DNA from: Gimesia chilikensis
Lineage (GTDB): Bacteria; Planctomycetota; Planctomycetia; Planctomycetales; Planctomycetaceae
Length of the DNA: 64,000 nt
NCBI RefSeq assembly: GCF_007744075.1
Contig: NZ_CP036266.1
Location: 6,995,248 to 7,059,247, forward strand
Direction: 5' to 3'
The number at the start of each line of letters is the position of its first letter. Position 1 is the first letter of the stretch. A program made the position numbers and the translations under genes. Below, piece by piece: positions 16,448 to 26,600 of this stretch. A model generated the notes under the pieces. That model was not told the DNA's origin, searched no databases, and was given only the letters and a program-made list of their open reading frames with translations.

Positions 16448-18328
16448 CTATATTATTGAAGGTTCAAACTGAATTCTTAAGGATACATTCTCAACATCAT
16501 TTAAGTCGCCATCTACTCGAATCCTGATTACCTGTGCCGCACTATAAGCATCAGGATCCCGTTGAGCTTGTTCCTGGATTTTTGATTCAACATAATCAGA
16601 GATGAGCCTGCTGATGATTCGCCCCCCTTCACGTCCATTCGATGCCTCGTTCTGCTGATGCCCTTTCTGGCCAATGAATCTGGCGACCTCTGGTTCCCAT
16701 TCGATCTGTTTCTGACGCTTGATTAGCCAGAGTTTACTCATCGACTGGAGCCTACATTCTGAGACACCGGTCATGGCATCTTCATCAAGCGGGTTGAAGA
16801 TCATGATACGCTTGATGCGAGATAGAAATTGAGGTGGAAATACCGGTTGGCTGGAACGTTCGTGCCTTACTTTTGACAAAACCTGTTTAACACGTTCCGC
16901 GATCTCTTCTGTGGGAGTTCCACTTTTAGCCATCTGTGAGATTTGTCTATCGCCGGCATTCGTAGTCAAAATAAAGATGGCTCGATCCGCGTATGCTTTC
17001 TGTCCACGTTGGTCAACCAGCCACCCTTCATCAAAAAGGTTGAGGAAAGGCTTCCAGATGTTTGGGTGACACTTCTCCGCTTCATCAAGTAGAAATACTG
17101 AGTAAGGATCCGAGTTCAATTCATTGACCAATCGCCCTCCTTCTTCGTGTCCGACATAGCCTGGAGGTACTCCGATTATCCCGGAGACGCTATGCGGTTC
17201 TGTATAATTACCCATGGCATAAACCTGAAGCCGTCGGGAAGAAGAATATAACTCGGCAATCCGTTTAGCCAGTTCTGTTTTTCCTACCCCCGTCATTCCT
17301 GCAAACAGCAGTACGGATGCTGGTTTTCCTGGTTCATTCAATCCGGCTTTGATCAAGTTCAGCTCATTGGCGGCCATCTGCACTGATTCATCCTGGCCAA
17401 CGACAGCGTCGAGCAATGGTTCTTCGAAACCATCTGAAGGAGAATCGCCAGAAACGGTCTCAGGGGGAATACCAGTTTTTTCAGAGATCGCTACGACCAC
17501 ATCCTCTTTTCGAACTTCTTCGTGAGAGAGATTCAACTGAGTGCGATCGAAGTCAGCGTTCGCGCATATCTGTTTCAATAAGTTGACTGATTTTGCCGGG
17601 TGACATTCATTGAGAATAAAAGTTGACGTCAAAGCAACAACCCGTTCAGCAACATCTTCATGAATGTTAAATCCATACAAGCTCTTCAGAATATCAACCT
17701 GTCGCTCAGCAACTATTTTCGCGAACTCTTCAGAAGGCTCTTCCAGATTAACTCGGGCAAAACTTTCCAGCATTTGCGCGTCACTACTAATCAGATCATT
17801 AAATTCCCAACTGGACATGACACCAATCACGCGCAGGTTGGGGCGGCTGATCATGGACCGCATCAAGGGTTTGTTTGAACCCCCGTGGGATCGTCGCAAT
17901 AGAGCACTGATTCCGTCCAGGCAAAGTACAAGTCGATCCAGCTTTGAGACAATGGAAAATATTGTTTCCAAACACGCTCTGCTGTCTTCCGGACCGACAT
18001 TATTACAATCCACCCAGAGAAATCGCATATCCTTCAAAAACGGTGATACTCCCTGAGAATTTTTCAACACCAGAGAGCGAATCAAGGAAGTCTTTCCAAC
18101 CCCCTTATCGCCCGTAATGAGAACATGTTTCCCTGGGACATATAAGGTTCTCAGAATTTTTTCAATTGCATCTGAAGTACGCTGATCGTCAATTAGACCA
18201 TGGCTCAGCAAATCGGAACCATTTTCAGCCCACTCAGATAAGTCTACCACCGGCAAAAGTGACGCCAGATGCTGTATCATTTCGTGGCTTTGATCTAATG
18301 CATACTCTTGTGTGGGTGAATGTTCCAT
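16448..18328 (-). CDS. ClpB/ClpV-like double AAA+ ATPase (copy 1)
   Basis: A 626-residue protein with two ATPase modules. D1 (about 50-250) has Walker A GDKGVGKT (73-80), but its Walker B position reads VLCLDG, lacking the catalytic Glu, so D1 may only bind nucleotide. D2 (about 305-560) is a typical Clp second module: GMTGVGKT (344-351), pore loop PGYVGHEEGG (389-398), Walker B FLLDEAEK (412-419), sensor TTNAG (455-459), then a Clp C-terminal small domain. It lacks the Clp N-domain and ClpB middle coiled coil, so it is shorter than ClpB/ClpV (about 850). It sits downstream of Rhs2 on the same strand, as a homologue does for Rhs3. A role in unfolding or delivering Rhs proteins, by analogy to ClpV, is inference. 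Confidence 0.85.
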   Translation of the reverse strand: MEHSPTQEYALDQSHEMIQHLASLLPVVDLSEWAENGSDLLSHGLIDDQRTSDAIEKILRTLYVPGKHVLITGDKGVGKTSLIRSLVLKNSQGVSPFLKDMRFLWVDCNNVGPEDSRACLETIFSIVSKLDRLVLCLDGISALLRRSHGGSNKPLMRSMISRPNLRVIGVMSSWEFNDLISSDAQMLESFARVNLEEPSEEFAKIVAERQVDILKSLYGFNIHEDVAERVVALTSTFILNECHPAKSVNLLKQICANADFDRTQLNLSHEEVRKEDVVVAISEKTGIPPETVSGDSPSDGFEEPLLDAVVGQDESVQMAANELNLIKAGLNEPGKPASVLLFAGMTGVGKTELAKRIAELYSSSRRLQVYAMGNYTEPHSVSGIIGVPPGYVGHEEGGRLVNELNSDPYSVFLLDEAEKCHPNIWKPFLNLFDEGWLVDQRGQKAYADRAIFILTTNAGDRQISQMAKSGTPTEEIAERVKQVLSKVRHERSSQPVFPPQFLSRIKRIMIFNPLDEDAMTGVSECRLQSMSKLWLIKRQKQIEWEPEVARFIGQKGHQQNEASNGREGGRIISRLISDYVESKIQEQAQRDPDAYSAAQVIRIRVDGDLNDVENVSLRIQFEPSII

Positions 18329-18394
18329 CGCTGAATATACCTTTATGAGTGATTTATTATCGAAATAAGTACTGTTTAATTCTTAGACCTTTGT

Positions 18395-20101
18395 TTATGC
18401 CATCGGCTTACGAGTGGCAATGACAATCCCCCCTTTTTCCTGTTCAGCCTGCTCGTCACTGACCAGAGCCACTCCATCCCAGTTGGAAACATGAATAATT
18501 TCACCGTGGGGAGCAAATATTTTGATGTAGTCTGCGAGACGATTGTTATGAATATCATTGGCAGGCCTGCTGCCTGAAAAGTCAGTCCAGATCTGCAATA
18601 CAAACAGTCCTCCCGGTTTAATAAATCGAAAAAATCCCTCAATTTTTTCCGATACGTTCACACCGGTCGAAGGGCAGACCTGGTCCAATTCCCGATGAAA
18701 CCAAGACATTCCTCTGCAAAAGATCATATCGAAGTATTGTTTGTCAAAATATTTTGACAGCTCAGATGCGCCAGCGCAGATAAAAATTGCATCTGATCTT
18801 CGATCTATGGCTCCTTTAATACCTTCACGTGAAGGTTCAATTCCAAACACTTGGAGTCCCTCACTGGCTAATAAAGAAGCATGTAGTCCTTTACCACATC
18901 CCAGATCAAGTAAAATATCTCCAGTTCTCAGATTGAATCGTTCGATCAAATTATTTTTAAGCCATTTATGATGTCGAACTGGATCATAGTTAAAATCTCC
19001 ACGTGAATATTTTCTGTCGTAATAGCTGGTATTGTACTGTTCCATTTTTGCGACTCTCTGGGGTTGTCTGTTCGGAAGAATTTCATCCTCTTTCCGATCG
19101 AAAAAATAATTAGCCACATCACGATGTAATCCGGGCTTATTACTGGCCCATTCCCAGATTCCCTCCTCATTGACTCTAATGTCATCAATATCAAAGTTGT
19201 GGCGATGCAATATATCCAAGCGCTCGGTGTATTGCCGATTGGATTTGCATCCATGGAAAAGATGCTTGATCGTTCCTGATAAACAGGCAATATCACCATT
19301 GACGCGTGGTAACTGCCGCTGTTTCCACTCAGCAAATCCAGCAGCAGGGCGTCTCAGAGCCAGATACTTCTTCTCGACCCATTCTGTTCGGTCAATCCAA
19401 CTGGCTATCAGATGTGAATCTCCACCACCGACAATATCCTGGTCATAAATACCATCTGAAATAACTTCACGGCGTGCAGCCCATGCGAGTCCTGGAGTTC
19501 CATATCGATCTGTAATATTATTATGATAGTTATAAGACCAACTGTTCAATTTGCGATCTACATGACCATATGGATCCAAATACTCGATGTGACTATAAAG
19601 CTGTACTATGGGGTGCTCACTCAATAACTGCCTGGTTTCCTCATACCAGTACGGATTCTGGAAAATTGCATCGGCATCGATCCAAGCAACAGCGTCAACT
19701 TCCGGAGGTTGAGCTGAAATCCCAATATTAATCAGACGTTCTTTTTGCCACATATTAGACTTGGTAATGTCACCCTTGATTTTTATTGACTCTTCGAACT
19801 GGAATTCTCCGGTAAATGAAAGTTCAACCAGCGTCACGGGATAACCGATTTCATCCAAGTATCGTTTACAGTTTTCGACGGGCATCTTAAATCCACAAGG
19901 ATTGAAATGGCAGGATACAATCGCCAGATTTTGAATGGGAGTATATTTTGGAGGCAACACTTTTACGTTGGACCAGCCCGGACAACTCTGACGCTCGTTG
20001 ACAAGGCGTTTCCAGTTTTTACTATACCGCCGACACAGATGGTCTCGTCGTTGGTTACACTGGAGACACAGCTGTTCTTTCTGCACTTTAGTTAAAAACA
20101 T
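18395..20101 (-). CDS. glycosyltransferase-methyltransferase fusion
   Basis: A 568-residue two-domain protein. A short Cys-rich start (CLQCNQRRDHLC) leads to a GT-A-type glycosyltransferase with the metal-binding DAD in AVAWIDADAIF (about residue 165) and GGGDSHL further on. From about residue 365 comes a class I SAM methyltransferase with motif I LLDLGCGKG and a later FDMIFCRGMSWFH. It would transfer a sugar and methylate the same or a nearby position. It lies 66 bases before the ATPase start on the same strand, between toxin modules, so it may decorate a surface or toxin-related structure; no acceptor can be deduced. Confidence 0.8.
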   Translation of the reverse strand: MFLTKVQKEQLCLQCNQRRDHLCRRYSKNWKRLVNERQSCPGWSNVKVLPPKYTPIQNLAIVSCHFNPCGFKMPVENCKRYLDEIGYPVTLVELSFTGEFQFEESIKIKGDITKSNMWQKERLINIGISAQPPEVDAVAWIDADAIFQNPYWYEETRQLLSEHPIVQLYSHIEYLDPYGHVDRKLNSWSYNYHNNITDRYGTPGLAWAARREVISDGIYDQDIVGGGDSHLIASWIDRTEWVEKKYLALRRPAAGFAEWKQRQLPRVNGDIACLSGTIKHLFHGCKSNRQYTERLDILHRHNFDIDDIRVNEEGIWEWASNKPGLHRDVANYFFDRKEDEILPNRQPQRVAKMEQYNTSYYDRKYSRGDFNYDPVRHHKWLKNNLIERFNLRTGDILLDLGCGKGLHASLLASEGLQVFGIEPSREGIKGAIDRRSDAIFICAGASELSKYFDKQYFDMIFCRGMSWFHRELDQVCPSTGVNVSEKIEGFFRFIKPGGLFVLQIWTDFSGSRPANDIHNNRLADYIKIFAPHGEIIHVSNWDGVALVSDEQAEQEKGGIVIATRKPMA

Positions 20102-20267
20102 TCGCTACCTAAAACCGCTATCTTTCAGGAACTATATCAGAAGGGTAAGCTGAATAGAGAGAGCACATATAATATGAGTCTTTAAGCGAACTTCTCACTC
20201 TGAGAAGCCTCAAGTAACCGATAAGGCACTTGAATCAAACACTGTTTCATTGAACCTCAGCATTACA

Positions 20268-20963
20268 TTAAATCAAGTTGAACCATTTTCCCTTTTCCAA
20301 GTCCAGTAGAATCATGTCACACAATTCACTGTAACTCTCTTCCGTCGGAAAGCGATGGCCACCTTTGATCCCCTTCTTTTCCAACTCTCGTTTGATCTCT
20401 TCATAATCACTTACAGACATTCCCCAGTCGATATTCCAGTACAGCATTCGATCGGTAGGCAGGTTCTGCTTCAACCACCACTTCATGCATCCCGGTTGAT
20501 AGAAGATGAATTTGAGTTTAGGAAATCGTTTGAGCAGGGTAATGAGAACCTGATCACGCTGTTCTTCCCACTTTTCAGCAGTACGAGGATTCCAGTTTTC
20601 ATCAAACAAAAAGTACCAGAATGTACTCATCTTCCAATAGTCTGATGCCTTGAGGTTAGCGACATCGAGACTATTGATTCCAGTGGCCCCGACACAATAC
20701 ATGGCCTCACATTTTTCTTCATAGAGTGCCAGCAATTCGGGAAGATTATTCGCTTCGGTTTTGATGGAAGAAACTCTGCCATGAAAATCAGTGAATAAGA
20801 ATCGTTTTGAAATATCGTTACGAAAAAACAGCACCTTATTCGAATCAAAGTCCGGATGTACATCTCTAATATAGTTTCTTTGCGGGTTCGCAAAACGCTC
20901 TTCCAGTAAACGATGAACGTAGCAAACTCCGGTCAACAGTATCTTGTTATTTGCTTCCGACAT
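20268..20963 (-). CDS. hypothetical protein in modification cluster
   Basis: A 231-residue soluble protein starting at ATG 20963 with an AGGAGA site five bases upstream. It begins NKILLTGVCYVHRLLEERF, a Rossmann-like strand-turn, and contains several Trp-rich patches (DYWKMSTFWYFLFDENW) and a predicted beta strand KLKFIFYQPG. No catalytic motif or family was recognised; it could be an SGNH-like or nucleotide-sugar-related protein, but there is nothing firm. It belongs to the minus-strand set of modification genes between Rhs2 and the ATPase. Confidence 0.7.
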   Translation of the reverse strand: MSEANNKILLTGVCYVHRLLEERFANPQRNYIRDVHPDFDSNKVLFFRNDISKRFLFTDFHGRVSSIKTEANNLPELLALYEEKCEAMYCVGATGINSLDVANLKASDYWKMSTFWYFLFDENWNPRTAEKWEEQRDQVLITLLKRFPKLKFIFYQPGCMKWWLKQNLPTDRMLYWNIDWGMSVSDYEEIKRELEKKGIKGGHRFPTEESYSELCDMILLDLEKGKWFNLI

Positions 20964-21339
20964 CTGGATCTCCTGATCAATTAAAAGGCAACTCGCAGCA
21001 ATCAGAACAATTGTATAGAAGAGTACGGAGGATTCCAGACGTAAAATATTAATATTTTACAATCGTATAGTTAGAATGAGGGTCTAATGACCACCAATGT
21101 TGAGTTGCGATGGGATGGAGTAGAATGGAGAGACAAGTGTGATCAACACTCATCATGAAATAACTGTACCGAGCCGTCAAACTCAAATTCAGGAAAGAAT
21201 GTTGAAAATTGTTTTGATCGTTTTCATCATTGATCAAAATTCTTTTCATGTTGTGCTTAGGGAAAGATGTTTTGATGAAAAACATGAGACAGGGATCAAA
21301 TCGAAATCTCAAGACCTCACAAAGACCTGCTGATGCGTT
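20964..21339. other. intergenic, no gene supported
   Basis: About 375 AT-rich bases between two minus-strand genes. Small frames exist on both strands but lack ribosome sites and family features. Confidence 0.5.
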
Positions 21340-21834
21340 TTACAAATCTCCTTTGAATAGTGAGACCAGCCTTTCACGGGTACCGTCTTTTACAATGGTG
21401 ATTCTTTCAGGTTCCCTACCTGTCAGTTGCAAAAATTTCTGTATGTTAACCGGGTCTTGCTTATGACCTTCGCAGGCCCCTTCTGGCCACAGATAAGGAA
21501 CAGAAAGAATTGCCACTCTTGAACTACGGAAAATTTTTTCGACAAAACGTTTTAAATAGTCAGCCTCGAAGTGTTCCAGAACTTGTAAACAGGTAATGAC
21601 ATCTGCTTTCAAATCTGTTTCCATCCAATCAGCTTGAATGCACGTAACACCTCCCAACTGCGGAAATGGTAGGTAATTGATGGCCGTTCGACTTTCGAAC
21701 TCTCCAAATGTGGCAACAGGTGTGTCCGCTGAGCCTACATCAATCAGAGATTTATATTCTGTCAGCTCCTGAAGCCACCGATTAACCTGCTTATAATAGT
21801 TCAGGTCTTTTCTCTGCTCCCAATATTCGTTCAT
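21340..21834 (-). CDS. class I SAM-dependent methyltransferase
   Basis: A small 164-residue methyltransferase-like protein. Motif I is degenerate (SLIDVGSADTP), followed by the acidic IQADWM segment and a motif IV-type DVITCLQVLEHF, then an AILSVPYLWPEG strand. The size is short for the family (usually 200-250), but the core is complete. ATG 21834 is chosen over TTG 21837. It lies in the modification cluster behind Rhs2; the substrate is unknown. Confidence 0.75.
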   Translation of the reverse strand: MNEYWEQRKDLNYYKQVNRWLQELTEYKSLIDVGSADTPVATFGEFESRTAINYLPFPQLGGVTCIQADWMETDLKADVITCLQVLEHFEADYLKRFVEKIFRSSRVAILSVPYLWPEGACEGHKQDPVNIQKFLQLTGREPERITIVKDGTRERLVSLFKGDL

Positions 21835-22105
21835 CAATAATCCAGTTGAGTTTAGTAACCTGCAAAATTAATTATGAGTAATTTTGATGTTCTACAGCTA
21901 ACAGGAGAGGTCATCAATTTTCGGCATTCAGATCTCTCGTCACATAATTAATCCGTGAACTCCAGGCCAGATGTGCAATGGGTAAATAAGAGCAACTTTT
22001 TTTTGTGATCCCACAAATAAATGACCATTTTACTGAAAGTATAATTTGTGTATTTACTCTTTTAGAAAGTATGGGAGTGTCCGACCATAAATTCATTCAG
22101 CACAC

Positions 22106-22736
22106 TCATTGGAATCGATTTAGCAGGTCAGCTTTACAGTAGACTGCTTGACACTGACGTGCGGACCTTATTAATCTCTTTAAATTTTCAGGCGATTTCA
22201 TTATCCACCTGGACGCACAGCGCTCTTGTGTGACATTCGCATTCTTAAAAATGGAATCGACAGCTTTTCTGACTTGTTTATTGCCCCGGTTGTTATAATC
22301 ATGTCCTGCAAATACTCCTCCAACTCTCACGTTAGGCCACCAAGCATGAATGTCTTTGACCACAGCATCATAACTATGATCAGCATTGCTATTGATTAAA
22401 CAAATAGTAGATTCTCAATCTGTGAATTCAAAGAATCGCCAGGGCTTCGCTCACGAACAATCCGTACTCGATGCGTTCCATACTTTTCTTGTATCTTTAA
22501 TACTTTAGAAAAAACAGTCTCTGGATCATAAGGATTTTACCCCCCAGTTCCATCCATGCATCAACCTGCGTTATGGAAAGTTGCGGGCACATCTCTAAAA
22601 AATGAATGGCATACTTCCCCTCATATACCCCCACTTCCAGTGCAGTTCGATAATTCGGTTGATTGATGAGATCAGGGAAATAGAGCCGAGTTTTCAATGT
22701 AATATTTAATTCATTCACATTTGCTATTCCGAACAT
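22106..22736 (-). pseudogene. frameshifted SAM methyltransferase (Methyltransf_24-like)
   Basis: Three frames together rebuild one methyltransferase. The 5' part starts near ATG 22736 and contains TALEVGVYEGKYAIHFL (motif I). A first shift at a G6 run near 22540 continues as a segment reading NPYDPETVFSKVLKIQ. A second shift near 22400 leads to ADHSYDAVVKDIHAWWP and GGVFAGHDYNN at the 3' end. The intact relative at 48046-48639 shows the same order (IDGSHN then GGRILGHDY). Two frame changes make a functional product unlikely unless the sequence has errors. Confidence 0.75.
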
Positions 22737-22781
22737 AGTTATTAGATTAACTGTGTAATTCTTGCCGGGGCAAAAGTACAA

Positions 22782-23380
22782 CTGACCGGGCTATTTTCGG
22801 GATACCTAATTCCAGCGGCGCTGATTATAGTAAGCTCACACAAACGCGTCATGAACTCATCAGCTTTTCTTTTGAACGCTAGTTGCTGTTTTATGGCAAT
22901 CAAAGGTACTAGCTCCCCAGCTCCTTCAGAACCCCGCCACCTTTCGCACTAATTTAGATACTGGACGTAATTGCGGAATCCGTACTTTCATTCAGTAATT
23001 GCCAACGAGATCATATATTAACATTGCAAGAGTCGTCCTCAGCGGATCGGCAAACACTTCAAAATCATTTGCGAGGTCAAATTGAAGGTTTAGGTCATGT
23101 TCTTTCATCCAAGTTCAAACTCTGTGCCCGCTTACTAGACGTTTTGTAGCGATCAAAAAAGAAAAGCCCATACTACTGAATTCATCGTAGGTCGAGGTAA
23201 TTAATACCCCGTAACGTGGAGCCAAGAACCTCAGCACACATCTGTCCATACAGTCTGTAGGCTATATTATTAATTAGAAAGAGATATCCTCACAAATCAC
23301 ATCAAGATGTCCTCGCATACAAACATTTAGTAAATTCTTAGGATTGTGGAATGACATTTACTCTATCTAGGAATATGGCA
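22782..23380. other. intergenic, probably decayed sequence
   Basis: About 600 bases without a supported gene. Short broken frames occur on both strands; no inverted repeats or transposase motif could be confirmed. Confidence 0.45.
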
Positions 23381-23647
23381 CTAAATCTGCTTTAGAGAGA
23401 AATGAAAGCGATCCTGAAAATCTTTAAAGCAGTTACTACAAATCCAATGTTTACCATCTTCTGTAACATATCCCTCGTGCAGACATTCTGCTTCATTAGA
23501 CCGGCAAAACTTGGACCAACAGAACTCGCAATGGTCATGCTCCCATTCAGCGCTTGGTGGAAAATATTCACGTAATTCAAGAACTGCTCCGTCAAGGTAT
23601 TTTTCCTGTCCTGTGATTCTCCAGTCGTCCTCATTTGGGCTATTCAT
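23381..23647 (-). CDS. putative immunity protein for Rhs toxin 2 (zinc-ribbon type)
   Basis: An 88-residue protein directly after Rhs2, 3 bases beyond its stop. It reads DDWRITGQEKYL near the start, then HDHCEFCWSKFC and HWICSNCFKDFQDRF, giving two CxxC pairs and His residues for a zinc site. Proteins with the DEWRLTGQEKYL / DHCEFC / EGY.TEDG / WIC..C pattern are widespread behind polymorphic toxins, which I recognise from memory. ATG 23647 lies close to the upstream stop, so translation is probably coupled. It should neutralise the Rhs2 C-terminal tip. Confidence 0.8.
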   Translation of the reverse strand: MNSPNEDDWRITGQEKYLDGAVLELREYFPPSAEWEHDHCEFCWSKFCRSNEAECLHEGYVTEDGKHWICSNCFKDFQDRFHFSLKQI

Positions 23648-23650
23648 TAT

Positions 23651-26600
23651 TCATTTCCTTGGCTCTATTCTACCATCATTGAAAAGTCTCCAAAAATTTC
23701 CGTCGGGGTCACGCCAATCCCAATGTGGACCAACTGGTGGTGCGTGATCAAGGTCAGGATGCATAGTTTCGCCAGTTGTGGGATTGTACCATGCACCTTT
23801 GTCACCGCCTATCGGTTCACCAGGCTTTCCACGCCATGTCCAATCAGGTCCTGGACTTGTTGATGGAGAATCAGGAATTTTAGGAACAGGATGATTTGGA
23901 GTAGGTACATCAATCCCCCCCGCCTCATTATCAGCTTTCCCTCCCACATTACAGGAATCTCCGTTTCCCCCTCCAGCATCATCAGGCTTAAACTTATCGC
24001 ATTCCGTGCAAGCCCACAAGGTTCCATTTTCTTCCTTGTAGACCTTTCGACCATTGAGTGTACCTACAAACTCACCTGCCTCCGTATGATCAATTCTATT
24101 GTTTCCATTTTTATCCAACCTTGCCAAGTCATCAGCGTCAGGAGCCGACTTTTTTATACCTTTCAGCTTTACTTCCAATTTATACTTTCCAGATTGTAAA
24201 GCGCGTTTTAAATCCTGAAAAGATTGGGCTGTCTCCCTGACCGTTCCATTGATACCTATCAAGTTTAGTGTCAGGAAACCTGCATTTATTAATGCGTCTG
24301 TCATTGATTCGGATTGAAGTACCGCAAGTGCAGATTCTCCTACTCCATACAATTCATAAGAATTTACAGCCACACACACACCTTGACCAGTTCGGCTCCC
24401 TTGGATAGCAGCAGCTGCTGCTTTAATCCCAAGCAGGGTTATTATGGTTTCACGTGCCAAACCAGCTGCGCCAACACTAATCGTTTGTGTCCATCCTTGA
24501 GCGGCGGTACATTTTGATAGGTAATCTTCCTGGAGTTCTTTCCCACAGAACCCAAATGAAAAAGAGACTATTAGGTTAGCGGATCCTAATATCAGACCTT
24601 CTCCAAAACCGGCACAAGTATCAGACTCTTGTTGGGCTCTCGCATTTTCCCACTTGTTAACCCAGCCTCCCATACCTTTGCTTTTTTCATTACAAACTTT
24701 GTTACAGGCCCATGACACTGATTCCCCTTCGTTAACTGTCGCGAAAAACCATTTATGTGTTTGTTCTCTTCCGAGAAAACACTTGCACTTAATTCTTTTA
24801 GCGATGACCGGTTTTGAAGAACGAGGCTGATTATAAAAATCACGGAAGGTTACCCAGTTAAACTCGTCATCACCGAGTTTTTCCTTACGACTACTACTTC
24901 GATCATCAAAAATCTCTTGTACACCGGTATTGAAAGGTACCAGACCACTAGGGTCGGTATCCGTTGCAGCATTGTTACCGACGTAACGATATATGTTGTT
25001 ATCTCCAGACGAAAAACCGATGGAGTCTTCAGAATTGAATCGGCCTTCACTGGCGTCATAGGAGCGTCGGCGGAGAGTGTAGAGACCGCTTTCGGAGTCA
25101 CTGTAATAACCTTGTTCGCCCACCCACTGATAGGGATTCTCCGTCGTACCCGTGCTCGTTTTGACTTCGCCAAATACACTGTAGTGATAGGTATCGATTA
25201 CCGTTTCTGATTCATCGGTCAACTCACGGGTACTGCCCAGCGGATCGAAGTGGTAGAAGCTGCTCTCCGTATCCCGTTTCTGGCTGATCAAGTTGCCAAA
25301 CGCCTGCGGCTGCACCGTGTACTCGGCTTCCACCGTCCCTACATCATCCTGTTCCAGGATGATGTTCTGATCGTCCCAGAGATAGGCTATGAAGCCAGCG
25401 TCGCTCTCTTTTGAGAGCCGTAGCTCAATACTCCGACGGTTCACCGGAGCATACGTGTAAGTCACAAGACTGTTGTCAGGTAACTCGATCCCCGCCATCT
25501 GGTTTTCGTAAGTCCACGTGTAAGTGGTAATGTCGTTCGCGGGAGTCTCTTTAGAACTTTGGTTACCATTGCCGTCGTAGCTGTAGGTGGTCAGCCCCGC
25601 TGTCTCTTCAACAACCTGCAGGCGATTCGCGCCATCGTAGGAGCTGGTGGTGATCGCGGAATCAGCATTTTCCACCAGGCGATTGCCCACCGGATCGTAA
25701 GCAAACGTCGTCAGAGTCGTTCCCAATGAATCAGTATAGCGTTCCGAAACCACCTGCGATGTCGAATCGTAAGTCCACGTCGTGACGTCTCCGTCCAGAT
25801 TCACACGTTGCGTCCGGTTACCGGCTGCATTGTAAGAGTCGGCAAAGGATGAGAAAGCCGTGTTGCCGGAAGTAAAGTGTGTGATCTGTGTTTCCCGACC
25901 GGCGGCATCATAGACCATACTGGTGCGGGTGCCGTTCGCCAGTTGTTTTTGGATGGAGCGTCCGGCGGCATCGTAGGTGAAGCTGGTTCGTTCATTCTGT
26001 TCGTTGAGCAGTGTCGTTAATTGACCACGGGCATCGTAACTGTAAGTCGTAATGCCGGTTGACAAAGTACGCGTGGAACGTTGACCTACGGGATCATAGC
26101 CCCAGGTAACCCGCTCACCTGCTGGCCAGGCCACACACCGAACCTGATTGATCAGATCATAAGTCCGAGTGAAAGCTCCCTCGCTACTGTTAATCACCAG
26201 CGGGTTACTAACAGCGTCGTAGGTCCAGGTGATGCGTGTACCGTCTGGATAAAGACGTTGTGTTGTCCGTCCAGCGGCATCATAAATGTATGAAGTCCGC
26301 ACAGCATTGGGATCAATGCGAACACTCGTTCGTCCAACTGCGTCATAGACCATGGTTTCGCGTTCATTAAGCGGGTTGGTCGTCACAATCTCTCGACCAG
26401 CCGCGTCGTACTGGAATGTCGTGCGATTGTTATTGGCATCTACTAAGCCAATCATCCGGCCAGCCGCATCGTAGACATGAGTCATTCGATAACCGTTTGC
26501 ATTGACTTCAGCGATACTCCTGCCGGCCTCATCGTAAACAGTGGTGGTAACCTCTCCCAATGGATTGATATTCTCAACAACCCGTCCTGCTGAATCATAA

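Noticed and set aside
16448..18328. Reading the ATPase as a T6SS ClpV
   Set aside because: It lacks the N-domain and middle region, has a degenerate D1, and no other T6SS gene is visible in the window.
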